DNA of 64,000 bases from JAOPZW01 sp963803375 (GCA_963803375.1 CAWDMB010000015.1:23812-87811), one strand, 5' to 3'. Numbered from the stretch's first letter, positions 8,508 to 17,371 are shown. Numbers and translations are program-made. The notes: generated from the sequence alone by a model not told the origin.

Positions 8508-9161
8508 TCAGGCGCTGGCCCGGCGGTCGAGCGCTGCGCGGGCGCCCGCGTCGAGCGCCGGACGCATGACCGGCGCCAGGCGCCGGCGGACGCGCCAGCG
8601 CGCGCCCGAGAACGCGAGGTTCGCCACCGTGGCGAAGCCCTCCTCGTCGGCCCGCAAGGCCAGCAGGAGGTGGGCGATGCGGTCGCCGCTGGGCAGCTCG
8701 GGGTCGGCGACCCGCACGCAGTAGCAGTGCACGCGCCGCCCGCCCGGGCGCACGAGCAGCGCCCCGGCCGGCCCGAGCAGCCAGACGCCGAGCGCGCCGC
8801 GCTCGAGCACGAGCCCGGTCGCGGCGTGCAGCGCGCGTGCCTCGTGGCCGACGAGGTCGCCGAGCAGCCCGACGGAGACGCGCTCGGCCGCGGTCGAGGC
8901 CCGTGAGGGCTTGGGGCGCACGACGTTGGCCCCACGCGCGGCGTAGAGCTCGGGGATGACCCAGGCGTGCGCGAAGCTCGCGAGCGTCACGGGCACCGCG
9001 AGCGGCTGGATGGCGAACAGCGCCGCGCCGGCCCCGAGGAACGGGACGACGTGCGCGAACGTCGTCGCCGTCCACAACCGCGCGGCCCGGTCCAGCCGCG
9101 CCGGATCGACGCGGGCGCGCCAGTGGACCGCCGCCAGCTCGGGGAGCGCCTGGCCGGCCAC
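8508..9161 (-). CDS. Predicted membrane protein, unknown function
   Basis: 217 residues from GTG 9161, with GAGGA 7 nt upstream. Two membrane segments near residues 35-75 (FAHVVPFLGAGAALFAI and AVPVTLASFAHAWVIPELY) are followed by a soluble domain with GDLVGHEARALHAATGLVL and a basic C-terminal part. Codon use (strong third-position GC) and the balanced protein composition mark a real gene. No family assignment. Confidence 0.72.
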   Translation of the reverse strand: MAGQALPELAAVHWRARVDPARLDRAARLWTATTFAHVVPFLGAGAALFAIQPLAVPVTLASFAHAWVIPELYAARGANVVRPKPSRASTAAERVSVGLLGDLVGHEARALHAATGLVLERGALGVWLLGPAGALLVRPGGRRVHCYCVRVADPELPSGDRIAHLLLALRADEEGFATVANLAFSGARWRVRRRLAPVMRPALDAGARAALDRRASA

Positions 9162-9177
9162 CGGGCGGTCCTCGCCC

Positions 9178-9402
9178 CTACCCGCCGGAGATCGGCAGGC
9201 GCATGATCACGAGCTCGGCGCCGACCGGCAGCTCGCGCACCTGCTCGGCGTGGCCCTCGCCGGTGCTGACCATCGCGAAGTAGCCGCGGTCGAGCTCCTC
9301 GCGGAAGGTCCGCACGGCGGCCTCCACGGCCTCGGGGTCGTCCGCCGTCCACTCTGCGACGGTCGTGTGACCCGTCTGGTCCATGCGGATGAGACGCGAC
9401 AT
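9178..9402 (-). CDS. Small conserved-looking soluble protein, unknown
   Basis: 74 residues starting MSRLIRMDQTGHTTVAEW. GAGGAGGA sits about 5 nt before ATG 9402 and fixes the start. The protein is acidic with a likely beta-alpha-beta arrangement: an N-terminal strand, a helix around DPEAVEAAVRTFREELDRG, then strands FAMVST and ELVIMRLPI. It follows gatB (stop 9475) on the same strand by 72 bp. No function can be named. Confidence 0.75.
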   Translation of the reverse strand: MSRLIRMDQTGHTTVAEWTADDPEAVEAAVRTFREELDRGYFAMVSTGEGHAEQVRELPVGAELVIMRLPISGG

Positions 9403-9474
9403 CGAAGTCCTCCTCGCGGATCCCTGGGTCTCCATCGTACGCCCGTCGGCGGGCGGCGACGCGCCCGTCCGCCT

Positions 9475-10896
9475 TCAGCCGGCGAGCTTCTCGCGGACCA
9501 GCCGCGTGACCGCGCCGCCGTCCGCCCGCCCCCGGGTCTCGCGCATGACGTGCCCGACGATGACCCCCATCGGCTTGAGGTCGCCGCCCCGCAGACGCTC
9601 GGCGATGTCGGGGTTGGCGTCGAGCGCGGCCTGGACGATCGGCTCGAGCTCGTCGTCGGCGCCGAGCGCGCCGAGCGCGAGCTCGTCGACGATCGCGGCG
9701 GGCTCGCCGCCCTCGGCGACGAGCCGGTCGAGCACCTGCTTGGCGGCGCCCTGGGTGACCGCGCGAGCGGTCACGAGCTCCACGAGCGCGGCCAGCGCGT
9801 GCGGGCTCACACGCGAGCGCGCCGGGTCCTCGCCGTCGAGGCGCGCCATCAGCTCGGTGACCCAGTTGGCCAGTGGCTGGGCCGTCGCGTCGCCCGCCGC
9901 GAGCGCAGCCTCGAAGAAGTCGCCGAGCTCGGTGCGCCAGGCCAGCAGCCGCGCCGCGTCGGCGCTCAGGTCGAGCTCGCGGGCGAAGCGCCCCTCGCGG
10001 TCGGCGGGCAGCTCGGGCAGCGCGGCGCGGGCGCGCTCGAGCATGGCCGCGGTGATGCGGACGGGCACGAGGTCGGGCTCGGGGAAGTAGCGATAGTCGT
10101 GCGCCTCCTCCTTGGAGCGCAGCGACGTGATCGCCTCCGTGCGCGGGTCGAAGTGCAGCGTCTCCTGCTCGACGGCGCCGCCCGCGCGCACGATCGCCTC
10201 CTGGCGCGCGATCTCGGCGCGGATCCCCTGCTCGAGGAACCGGAACGAGTTCATGTTCTTCAGCTCGGTCTTCGTGCCGAGCTCGCGCGTGCCGGCCGGA
10301 CGCACGGAGACGTTGGCGTCGCAGCGCAGCGAGCCCTCGTCCATGTTCACGTCGCTGACGCCGAGGCGACGGAGCGTCGCGCGCAGCAGCCGGAGCCACT
10401 CCGCGGCCTCCTCGGCCGAGCGCAGGTCGGGCTCGGTGACGATCTCCACGAGCGGCGTGCCGCTGCGATTGAAGTCGACCACCGACTCCGCCGCCCCGTG
10501 GATCCGCCCGCTGGCGCCGTGGTGCACGAGCTTGGCCGCGTCCTCCTCGAGGTGGACGCGGTGGATGCGCACGTCCCCGAGACGCCCGCCGCGGCACAGG
10601 GGCTCGTCGTACTGGGAGATCTGGTAGCCCTTGGGCAAGTCGGGATAGAAGTAGTTCTTGCGATGGAAGACCGACTCCGGCGCGAGCTCACAGCCGAGCG
10701 CGAGGCCGATGAGCAGGCCGAAGTGGATGGCCTCGGCGTTGACGACCGGCAGCGCGCCGGGGAGCCCGAAGCAGACCTCGCACGTGTGCGTGTTCGGCGG
10801 GTCGCCGAAGGAGAGCTGGCAGCCGCAGAACATCTTCGTGCGGGTCGCGAGCTGGACGTGGATCTCCAGGCCGATGACCGCCTCGAGCTCAGCCAC
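9475..10896 (-). CDS. gatB: Asp/Glu-tRNA(Asn/Gln) amidotransferase subunit B
   Basis: 473 residues. GatB activates the misacylated Glu-tRNA(Gln) or Asp-tRNA(Asn) with ATP and uses ammonia passed from GatA. The N-terminal catalytic cradle begins EAVIGLEIHVQLATRTKMFC and includes CEVCFGLPGALPVVN, FHRKNYFYPDLPKGYQISQ and VDFNRSGTPLVEIVTEPD. The C-terminal YqeY-like tail ends in GVIVGHVMRETRGRADG. It overlaps gatA by 8 bp as the last gene of gatC-gatA-gatB, implying that the genome uses the indirect route to Gln- and/or Asn-tRNA. Confidence 0.97.
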   Translation of the reverse strand: MAELEAVIGLEIHVQLATRTKMFCGCQLSFGDPPNTHTCEVCFGLPGALPVVNAEAIHFGLLIGLALGCELAPESVFHRKNYFYPDLPKGYQISQYDEPLCRGGRLGDVRIHRVHLEEDAAKLVHHGASGRIHGAAESVVDFNRSGTPLVEIVTEPDLRSAEEAAEWLRLLRATLRRLGVSDVNMDEGSLRCDANVSVRPAGTRELGTKTELKNMNSFRFLEQGIRAEIARQEAIVRAGGAVEQETLHFDPRTEAITSLRSKEEAHDYRYFPEPDLVPVRITAAMLERARAALPELPADREGRFARELDLSADAARLLAWRTELGDFFEAALAAGDATAQPLANWVTELMARLDGEDPARSRVSPHALAALVELVTARAVTQGAAKQVLDRLVAEGGEPAAIVDELALGALGADDELEPIVQAALDANPDIAERLRGGDLKPMGVIVGHVMRETRGRADGGAVTRLVREKLAG

Positions 10897-12319
10897 GGGC
10901 GGCCCTCCCGTCGAAGCCGATCGCGCGCTCGAGCGCGTGGGCGGCGTCGAACAGGCGGTTCTCGCTGAAGGCCGGCCCGGCGAGCTGGAAGCCGACGGGC
11001 AGGCCCTCGCTCAGCCCGCACGGGATCGAGATCGCCGGGATCCCGGCGAGCGGCATCGGCACCGTGAAGTAGTCGTTGAGGTACATGGCCAGCGGGTCGC
11101 CGGTCTTCGCGCCGAGCGGGAAGGCGACGCCGGGGCTCGTCGGCGTGACGACGAGGTCGACCTGCTCGAACGCCCGCCGGAAGTCCTCGGCGATCTTCGT
11201 CCGCACGCGCTGGGCACGGCCGTAGTAGGCGTCGTAGTAGCCGCTCGAGAGCGCGTAGGTCCCGATCAGGATGCGCCGCTTGACCTCCGCGCCGAAGCCG
11301 TCGTGGCGCGTGCGGGTGTACAGCGAGAGGAGGTCGCCGTCGCCGTCGCGGCGCAGGCCGTAGCGGACGCCGTCGAAGCGCGCGAGGTTGCTCGAGGCCT
11401 CGGCCGGCGCGAGCACGTAGTAGGCGCTCAGCCCGAAGTCCGCGTGCGGGAGCGACACGCGCTCGACGGTGGCGCCGAGCTCGCGCGCCAGCGCGAGCGT
11501 GCCCTCGAAGCGCTCGGTGACGCCGTCCTCGACGCCCTCGCCCGTCAGGTCGTCGGGGACGCCGAGACGCACGCCGTCCAGGCGCTCGGCGCCGGGCAGG
11601 CGCACCTGCTCGGGGAAGGCGATCGAGGTGCTGTCGCGGTCGTCGCGCCCGACCATGTGGGCGAAGAGCAGCGCCGAGTCGGTCACGTCGCGCGTGAGCG
11701 GCCCGGCCTGGTCGAGGCTCGAGGCGAAGGCGATCATCCCGTAGCGACTCACGGCCCCGTAGGTCGGCTTGAGCCCCACGATGCCGCACATCGCCGCGGG
11801 CTGGCGGATCGAGCCGCCGGTGTCCGTGCCCAGCGCCCACGGCGCCAGGCCGGCGGCGACCGCGGCCGCGCTGCCGCCGCTCGACCCGCCGGGCACGCGC
11901 TCGTGATCCCACGGGTTCAGCACCGGGCCGAAGCCCGAGTTCTCGTTCGACGAGCCCATCGCGAACTCGTCCTGGTTGGTCTTGCCCAGCAGCGGGGCGC
12001 CCGCGGCGCCCAGGCGCTTGACGACCGTCGCGCTGTACGGCGGGCGGTAGCCCTCGAGGACGCGCGAGCCGGCCTGCGAGGGCACGCCCTCGGTGCAGAA
12101 GAGGTCCTTGACCGCGAGCGGCACCCCGCCCAGCGGGCCGCCGGCGCCGGCGCCCGCGGACGGCGGCCCGTCGGCGACCCAGAGGAACGCGTTGAGGTTC
12201 TCGGCTACCGCGCGCGCGCGGTAGGTCTCGAAGAGCTCGACGCGGTCGAGGTCGCCGCGGTGCACGGCGGCGACCGCCTGGGCCGCCGTCAGCTCGAGGA
12301 TCGCGGCGTCGACGCTCAT
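10889..12319 (-). CDS. gatA: Asp/Glu-tRNA(Asn/Gln) amidotransferase subunit A
   Basis: 476 residues, amidase-signature glutaminase that releases ammonia for GatB. The catalytic Ser-cisSer-Lys set is visible: Lys71 in PLAVKDLFC, Ser146 in GGSSGGSAAAVA and Ser170 in TDTGGSIRQPA, with the same spacing as characterised GatA enzymes. The ATG overlaps the gatC stop by 4 bp, so the subunits are translationally coupled in the order C-A-B. Confidence 0.97.
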   Translation of the reverse strand: MSVDAAILELTAAQAVAAVHRGDLDRVELFETYRARAVAENLNAFLWVADGPPSAGAGAGGPLGGVPLAVKDLFCTEGVPSQAGSRVLEGYRPPYSATVVKRLGAAGAPLLGKTNQDEFAMGSSNENSGFGPVLNPWDHERVPGGSSGGSAAAVAAGLAPWALGTDTGGSIRQPAAMCGIVGLKPTYGAVSRYGMIAFASSLDQAGPLTRDVTDSALLFAHMVGRDDRDSTSIAFPEQVRLPGAERLDGVRLGVPDDLTGEGVEDGVTERFEGTLALARELGATVERVSLPHADFGLSAYYVLAPAEASSNLARFDGVRYGLRRDGDGDLLSLYTRTRHDGFGAEVKRRILIGTYALSSGYYDAYYGRAQRVRTKIAEDFRRAFEQVDLVVTPTSPGVAFPLGAKTGDPLAMYLNDYFTVPMPLAGIPAISIPCGLSEGLPVGFQLAGPAFSENRLFDAAHALERAIGFDGRAARG

Positions 12320-12600
12320 GCGGTCGGGCTCGGGACCGACGGGCCGTCGTCGGCGACGGCCGGTGCCTCGGCGAGGACCACGTCGCGCGCCAGCGACGGC
12401 CTGGGGACGTCGGGCCGCAGGGCGTTCTCGACGTCTACGACGTGCGTGGTCGGGGGAACGTCGTCGAGGTCGAGCGCCGAGATCTTCTCGATGTGCCCGA
12501 GGATCTTCGAGAGCTCGCCCGCGATCGTGGCCACCTCGTCGTCGGACAGCTCGAGGCGCGCGAGGCGCGCGACGTGGAGGACCTGCTCGCGGTCGATCAT
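12316..12600 (-). CDS. gatC: Asp/Glu-tRNA(Asn/Gln) amidotransferase subunit C
   Basis: 94 residues. Begins MIDREQVLHVARLARLELSD, the GatC signature, followed by ISALDLDDVPPTTHVVDVEN and the proline-rich tail that wraps around GatA and GatB. The start has no Shine-Dalgarno site; TAGACT lies 10 nt upstream, so translation probably begins on a leaderless mRNA. First gene of the operon. Confidence 0.95.
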   Translation of the reverse strand: MIDREQVLHVARLARLELSDDEVATIAGELSKILGHIEKISALDLDDVPPTTHVVDVENALRPDVPRPSLARDVVLAEAPAVADDGPSVPSPTA

Positions 12601-12610
12601 GCCTCGCCCC

Positions 12611-12616
12611 AGTCTA
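12611..12616 (-). promoter_or_regulatory. Probable -10 box of gatCAB operon
   Basis: TAGACT on the minus strand, 10 nt before the gatC ATG. Confidence 0.5.
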
Positions 12617-12627
12617 GGCGGGGCCCG

Positions 12628-13059
12628 TCAGACCGGCGGCGCCGGCCGGGGCGGGGGCGGCGTGACCGCCGACTCGGGCGCGCCGGTGCGCTCGTCGGCG
12701 ATCGCCCACCAGCCGCCGCCCGCCATCGCGAGCGCGGCGACGAGCCCGAGCCACGCGGCCGGGCGCGCGTCGCCGTCGGGGGGCAAGGCGCCGACCCGCA
12801 CGACCAGCACGAGCGCGACGAGCGTCCCGAAGGCCGAGAGCACGACCCCGGCCGCGACGGCCTGCGCCAGGCGGCCGGGCGCCACGGTCGCGGCCAGCAG
12901 CCACAGCACGAGCAGCACGTCGGCGACGAGCAGCGCGACCACGACCCAGCCGAGCGCGCTCCAGCCGGTGTGCTCGCCGAACCAGGGCAGCGAGAGCGCC
13001 ACGAGCAACGCCAGCGCGCCGACGCCGGCGAGCCGCTCGCCGCCGCGCAGCCGGCTCAC
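12628..13059 (-). CDS. Four-segment membrane protein, unknown
   Basis: 143 residues with four hydrophobic segments (about 10-25, 33-57, 67-88, 101-118) and a proline-rich cytoplasmic tail PPPPRPAPPV. GTG 13059 begins MSRLRGGERLAGVGALALL when read as a start. The start lies inside a duplicated 28-29-bp block whose other copy covers the folD stop, so the 5' end has been rearranged. Probably co-transcribed with folD. No family named. Confidence 0.7.
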   Translation of the reverse strand: MSRLRGGERLAGVGALALLVALSLPWFGEHTGWSALGWVVVALLVADVLLVLWLLAATVAPGRLAQAVAAGVVLSAFGTLVALVLVVRVGALPPDGDARPAAWLGLVAALAMAGGGWWAIADERTGAPESAVTPPPPRPAPPV

Positions 13060-13105
13060 GGCGCGGCCTGCGTGTTGCGCAGCCGGCTCACCGCGCGGCC
13101 CTGCG
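13045..13105. repeat. Imperfect 32-bp-period tandem duplication at the folD 3' end
   Basis: Copy one at 13045-13072 and copy two at 13077-13105 share the block GCGCAGCCGGCTCAC and nearly all of the rest. One copy contains the folD stop within a GTGA; the other contains the GTG start of the next gene. Confidence 0.7.
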
Positions 13106-13939
13106 CGCGGCCAGCAGCGTGTTGCGCAGCAGGCACGCGACGGTCATCGGTCCGACGCCGCCGGGCACCGGCGTGATCGCGCTCGCCACCGCGCGCGCCG
13201 CCTCGAAGTCGACGTCGCCCGTAAGGCCGTCGTCGGTGCGGCTGACGCCGACGTCGACGACGACCGCGCCCGGCTTGACCCAGTCGCCGCGCACGAGCCG
13301 CGGCGAGCCGACCGCGGCGATGAGGACGTCCGCTCGGCGGCACACGGCGCCGAGGTCGCGCGTGCGCGAGTGGCAGACCGTGACGGTGGCGTTGGCGTCC
13401 AGCAGGAGCCGCGCCATCGGCTTGCCGAAGAGGTTCGAGCGCCCGACGACCACCGCCTCGGCGCCCTCGAGCGCGGCCCCGGCCTCCTCGAGCAGGAGCA
13501 TGACCCCGACGGGCGTGCACGGGCGCAGGCCCTCGCGCCCGAGCGCGAGCAGCCCCGCGCTGATCGGCGTGAGCCCGTCGACGTCCTTGGCCGGGTCGAC
13601 CAGGCCGGTGAGCTCGCCGCCGTCCAGCGGCGGCGGCACCGGGAGCTGGACGATGATCCCGCTGACCTGCGGATCGGCGTTGAGGCGCTCGATGACCGCG
13701 ACGACCTCCTCGCGCGGGGTATCCGCCGGCAGGCGGTGGTCGAAGCCCCGGATGCCGGCCTGCGCCGACGCCCGCTGCTTGCCGTCGACGTAGATCGCGC
13801 TGCCCGCGTCGTCGCCGACGAGGACGGTCGCGAGCCCGGGCGCCCGCCCGCGCTCGGCCGTGAACGCCGCGACCTCGCGCGCCACCTGCTCGCGGACGCG
13901 CGCGGCCAGCGCCCTGCCGTCGATCACCCGGGCTGCCAT
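13088..13939 (-). CDS. folD: Bifunctional methylene-THF dehydrogenase/cyclohydrolase
   Basis: 283 residues. Interconverts 5,10-methylene-, methenyl- and 10-formyl-tetrahydrofolate with NADP, feeding one-carbon units to purines and fMet. The active-site Tyr50 and Lys54 lie in YVDGKQRAS; further signatures are IIVQLPVPPPLD, DVDGLTP, the Rossmann motif VVVGRSNLFGKPMARLL and the C-terminal PGGVGPMTVACLLRNT. TAGCCT is placed 11 nt before the ATG, with no ribosome site. The 3' end is involved in a short tandem duplication. Confidence 0.96.
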   Translation of the reverse strand: MAARVIDGRALAARVREQVAREVAAFTAERGRAPGLATVLVGDDAGSAIYVDGKQRASAQAGIRGFDHRLPADTPREEVVAVIERLNADPQVSGIIVQLPVPPPLDGGELTGLVDPAKDVDGLTPISAGLLALGREGLRPCTPVGVMLLLEEAGAALEGAEAVVVGRSNLFGKPMARLLLDANATVTVCHSRTRDLGAVCRRADVLIAAVGSPRLVRGDWVKPGAVVVDVGVSRTDDGLTGDVDFEAARAVASAITPVPGGVGPMTVACLLRNTLLAARRAAR

Positions 13940-13950
13940 GGCGGCGGCGG

Positions 13951-13956
13951 AGGCTA
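13951..13956 (-). promoter_or_regulatory. Probable -10 box of folD
   Basis: TAGCCT on the minus strand, 11 nt before the folD ATG; no Shine-Dalgarno between. Confidence 0.45.
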
Positions 13957-14010
13957 CCGGGCCGGTCGACGCCGGCGGGCGAGGCCGAGCGCGCTCTCGG
14001 CCGGCTGCGG

Positions 14011-17000
14011 TCACCGCCTGGTGATCGGCGCGTACTCGGCCATGAGCTTGCGCTCGGAGCCATCGGAGGCGAAGCGCACGACGACGACGCCGCCGGGCTC
14101 GACGCCGGTGACGACCCCCTCGCCGAAGGCCGCGTGCAGGACGTCCTCGCCGAGCCGGAAGTCCGCGCCCGGGGCGTCGGCGCGCGCGGCCGCCCACGAC
14201 GTCGTGGCGCGCGGGCGCGCTCCGGCGCCGCCGAGCCCGCCGAGGAGCGCCGGCGCGCCCTCGCGGTCGGTGAGCTCGGGCGGGATCTCCGCCAGGAAGC
14301 GGCTCGGCAGCCCGTGCTGGGCGGCGCCGAAGACCGCGCGCCGGCGCGCGTAGGTGAGCACGAGGTCGCGCATGGCGCGCGTGATCCCGACGTAGCAGAG
14401 CCGGCGCTCCTCCTCGAGCGTGCCCTCGTCGAGCGAGCGCGAGTGCGGGAAGACGCCCTCCTCGCAGCCGATCATGAAGACGATCGGATACTCGAGGCCC
14501 TTGGCGTTGTGGAGCGTCATGAGCGTCACGAGGCCCTCGTCGTCGCGGCGGGTGTCGGCGTCGGCGACGAGGGCGACCTGCGCCAGGAAGACGTCGAGGC
14601 GGTCGTCCTCCTCGTCGGCGGCGGCGTCGAACTCGCGCGCGACCTCGACGAGCTCGTGGAGGTTCTCGGTGCGACCCTGCGCCTCGATCGTCCGCTCGGC
14701 CTCGAGCGCCTCGAGGTAGCCGGTCTCGTGCAGCACCGCCTCGAGCAGGTCGCCGACCGGCACGCCGTCGCGCGCGCGCTCGCGCAGCGACGCCATCGTG
14801 GCCATGAAGCGCTCGAGCGCGCGGCGCGCCGCCGTGCCCAGGCCGGGGACGGCGCCCGCGTCGGCCGCCGCCTCCCACACGCTGATCCCGATCGTCTCGG
14901 CGTGGGCGACGACCCGTGACAGCGACGTCTGCCCGAGGCCGCGCCTGGGCGAGTTCGCCACGCGGGTGAACGAGACGACGTCCTGCCCGTTGGCGAGGAC
15001 CGTGAGGTAGGCGATCGCGTCCTTGATCTCGGCGCGCTCGTAGAACTTCGTGCCCCCGATGACCTGGTAGGGGATCTCGCGCCGCACGAGCGTGTCCTCG
15101 AGGACCCGCGACTGCGCGTTCGTGCGGTAGAAGACGGTGACCTCGTTGCGCGAGACGCCCTCGTCGACGAGCCGCTCGATCTCGCCGACGACGAACCGCG
15201 CCTCGGCGTGCTCGTCGTCGAGCTCGCGCACGCGGATCGGGTCGCCCTCCCCCAGGTCCGTCCACAGCGACTTGCCCATGCGCCCGCGGTTGTGGCTGAT
15301 GACCGCGTTGGCGGCGTCGAGGATCGTCTGCGTCGAGCGGTAGTTCTGCTCGAGCCGGACGACCTTCGCGTCGGGGAAGTCGTCGCCGAAGTCGAGGATG
15401 TTGCGGATGTCCGCGCCGCGGAAGGAGTAGACCGAGTTGTGGGTGAGCAGCCCCGCGGCGACGAAGTTGTGCGTCGCCTCGACGTTGAGGTCGTAGACCG
15501 GGCGCTCGAGCGCGACGCGATCCACCGACACAACGACGTCGAAGCCGCCGTCCTCGGTGAACATCGCCATGCCGGGCCGCACGGCACTCGCCGGCATGAA
15601 CGGCAACGCGTTCTTCTCGCCGGGCTGCCGTGCGCCGAGCCGCGCCGCGTAGCGCACGGTCACGTCGACGTGCTCGCGCACGCGATCGGCGAAGCGCACG
15701 GCCGCATCGAAGTCCTTGAAGCACGTCTCCAGGCGCCAGCTCCCGCCGCGAGCGTCGCGGACGCCGAAGCCGGCGTCCGCGAGGCGCCGGCGCAGCTCGG
15801 GGTCACGCCCGCCGATCGCGACGCGGTGCATGGGCGTGCGGCCACGCCGATCGCCGCAGAGCGTGATCGTCAGGTCGCGCCGGCGGCCCTCGTGCGTCGC
15901 GGGGACGTGGTGCGGGTGCTCGGCGTCGAGGCCCGCGTCGTGGAGGAGGCGCAGGCCCCCCAGGTCGGAGTCGACGCCGTCGAAGACCTCGTCGATCAGC
16001 GCCTGGTCGCCGACCAGACCGCCGCCCCCGCGGGCCACGAACGGGATCGTCGGAAGCCCGAAGCGGACGCTGAGCCCGTGCTCGGCGGCGCGCGCCTGCG
16101 CATCGCTCGGGTGCACGGAGACGACCCATGCGGCGTCGGCGTGCTCGTGGTTGCAGCGCTGCTGGAGGCCGATGACGGGCTTGGCCTGACCGGCCGTATA
16201 GGTGCGGGTGACACCGACGCGGCATCCGCGCGAGGCGCGTCGCATCAGGTACGTCATGTGCTGCTGAGGCGTGAGCCCCAGCCGAAAGCCCGCGAAGTGC
16301 GTGTGCTCGGGCGTACTCACGATCTCCCGGCCGCTGCGGAGACGGATCCGGACCCCGTCGGTACGGCGCGAGGAGAACACGTCGGTCACCCGAGCCGGCC
16401 GTAGGTCGCCGCTCCCGTAGCACGACAGCACGGCGTCGCCGGCCCGCACGTCCTCGATCGCACGGCGCGTCCCGTCGCCCATCGTCACGAGCGTGCCCTC
16501 GAGAAGGCACTGGTCGTCGTCCCCCACGACCGCGAGGTTGCGGTGCTCGCCGGCGAGGAGCTGCAGGAGCCGGTACTGCGCGTGGTTGGTGTCCTGGTAC
16601 TCGTCGACGAGGACGTGCCGGAACGCGGCGCCGTAGCGCCCGCGCACCTCGGGGAAGAGCTGCAGGACGTTGACCGCGTTGACGAGGAGGTCGTCGAAGT
16701 CCATCGCGTTGGCGCGGTGCAGGCCCTGCTCGTAGAGCTCGTAGGCGTCGGCGACCGTCTGCTCGAAGAACGAGCCGACGAGCTCGCGGTAGGCGCCGGC
16801 GTCGCGGAGCTTGTTCTTGGCGTCGGAGATCTGGTTCTGGACCGCGGCCGGCGTGAAGCGCTTGGTGTCGACGCCGAGCTCGTCGAGGCCGCGCTTGACC
16901 AGGCGGCGACTGTCGGCCTGGTCGTAGATCGTGTACCGGCGGGTGAAGCCCAGCCGCGGCGCCTCGGCGCGCAGGAGCCGTGCGCAGGCAGCGTGGAAGG

Positions 17001-17286
17001 TCATCACCCACATGCCCCGCGTGCTGCGCCCGAGCAGGAGCTCGACGCGCTCGCGCATCTCCTGAGCGGCCTTGTTGGTGAACGTGATCGCCAGCAGCTC
17101 GCCCGCCCGCGCGCGCTCGGTGTGCACGAGCCAGGCGAGGCGGTGGGTGAGCACGCGCGTCTTGCCGGACCCGGCCCCGGCGAGGATCAGCAGCGGGCCG
17201 CCGGGGTGAGTGACGGCCTCGCGCTGGGGCTCGTTCAACCCCGCCAGGAGGGCGTCGATGCGGTCGTCCGCGGTGGCCGTCGGCAT
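14011..17286 (-). CDS. pcrA: UvrD/PcrA superfamily 1 DNA helicase containing an intein
   Basis: 1091-residue precursor; about 733 residues after splicing, normal for PcrA. A 3'-5' DNA helicase for repair and replication fork clearing. Walker A is LAGAGSGKTRVL (residues 35-46), Walker B VLVDEYQDTNHAQY (about 225-238). Motif III is split: GDDDQ at 255-259, then the intein, then SVYSFRGAD from 618. Later motifs include EQNYRST, LMTLHNAKGLEYPIVF, LCYVGITRA and the C-terminal Tudor-like FGEGVVTGVEPGG. ATG 17286 lies 9 nt after TATGCT with no ribosome site, so the mRNA is likely leaderless. Confidence 0.96.
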   Translation of the reverse strand: MPTATADDRIDALLAGLNEPQREAVTHPGGPLLILAGAGSGKTRVLTHRLAWLVHTERARAGELLAITFTNKAAQEMRERVELLLGRSTRGMWVMTFHAACARLLRAEAPRLGFTRRYTIYDQADSRRLVKRGLDELGVDTKRFTPAAVQNQISDAKNKLRDAGAYRELVGSFFEQTVADAYELYEQGLHRANAMDFDDLLVNAVNVLQLFPEVRGRYGAAFRHVLVDEYQDTNHAQYRLLQLLAGEHRNLAVVGDDDQCLLEGTLVTMGDGTRRAIEDVRAGDAVLSCYGSGDLRPARVTDVFSSRRTDGVRIRLRSGREIVSTPEHTHFAGFRLGLTPQQHMTYLMRRASRGCRVGVTRTYTAGQAKPVIGLQQRCNHEHADAAWVVSVHPSDAQARAAEHGLSVRFGLPTIPFVARGGGGLVGDQALIDEVFDGVDSDLGGLRLLHDAGLDAEHPHHVPATHEGRRRDLTITLCGDRRGRTPMHRVAIGGRDPELRRRLADAGFGVRDARGGSWRLETCFKDFDAAVRFADRVREHVDVTVRYAARLGARQPGEKNALPFMPASAVRPGMAMFTEDGGFDVVVSVDRVALERPVYDLNVEATHNFVAAGLLTHNSVYSFRGADIRNILDFGDDFPDAKVVRLEQNYRSTQTILDAANAVISHNRGRMGKSLWTDLGEGDPIRVRELDDEHAEARFVVGEIERLVDEGVSRNEVTVFYRTNAQSRVLEDTLVRREIPYQVIGGTKFYERAEIKDAIAYLTVLANGQDVVSFTRVANSPRRGLGQTSLSRVVAHAETIGISVWEAAADAGAVPGLGTAARRALERFMATMASLRERARDGVPVGDLLEAVLHETGYLEALEAERTIEAQGRTENLHELVEVAREFDAAADEEDDRLDVFLAQVALVADADTRRDDEGLVTLMTLHNAKGLEYPIVFMIGCEEGVFPHSRSLDEGTLEEERRLCYVGITRAMRDLVLTYARRRAVFGAAQHGLPSRFLAEIPPELTDREGAPALLGGLGGAGARPRATTSWAAARADAPGADFRLGEDVLHAAFGEGVVTGVEPGGVVVVRFASDGSERKLMAEYAPITRR
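15436..16509 (-). other. Intein in helicase motif III of PcrA (358 residues)
   Basis: In-frame insertion of precursor residues 260-617. It begins with Cys (CLLEGTLVTMGDG, splicing block A) and ends with the His-Asn pair of block G (NFVAAGLLTHN), followed by the Ser extein nucleophile. Block B is REIVSTPEHTHF; block F is VYDLNVEATHNF. All chemistry-critical residues are present, so self-splicing looks intact. The middle has no LAGLIDADG motif. The stretch MTYLMRRASRGCRVGVT, followed about 40 residues later by SDAQARAAEHGL, faintly recalls a GIY-YIG-like nuclease; that is only a suggestion. Confidence 0.93.
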
Positions 17287-17295
17287 GAAACGATC

Positions 17296-17301
17296 AGCAT
17301 A
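17296..17301 (-). promoter_or_regulatory. Probable -10 box of pcrA
   Basis: TATGCT on the minus strand, 9 nt before the pcrA ATG. Confidence 0.5.
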
Positions 17302-17371
17302 CGGCGAGGGTCGGCGCGCACCGCTCGGCGACCGGCGTCGTGCTGGGCTTCGGGCGGCGCACCATGCGCCG

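Noticed and set aside
10658..14353. Long plus-strand open frame opposite gatA, gatC, folD and pcrA
   Set aside because: Composition is low-complexity Arg/Ala/Gly and it mirrors well-supported genes on the other strand.
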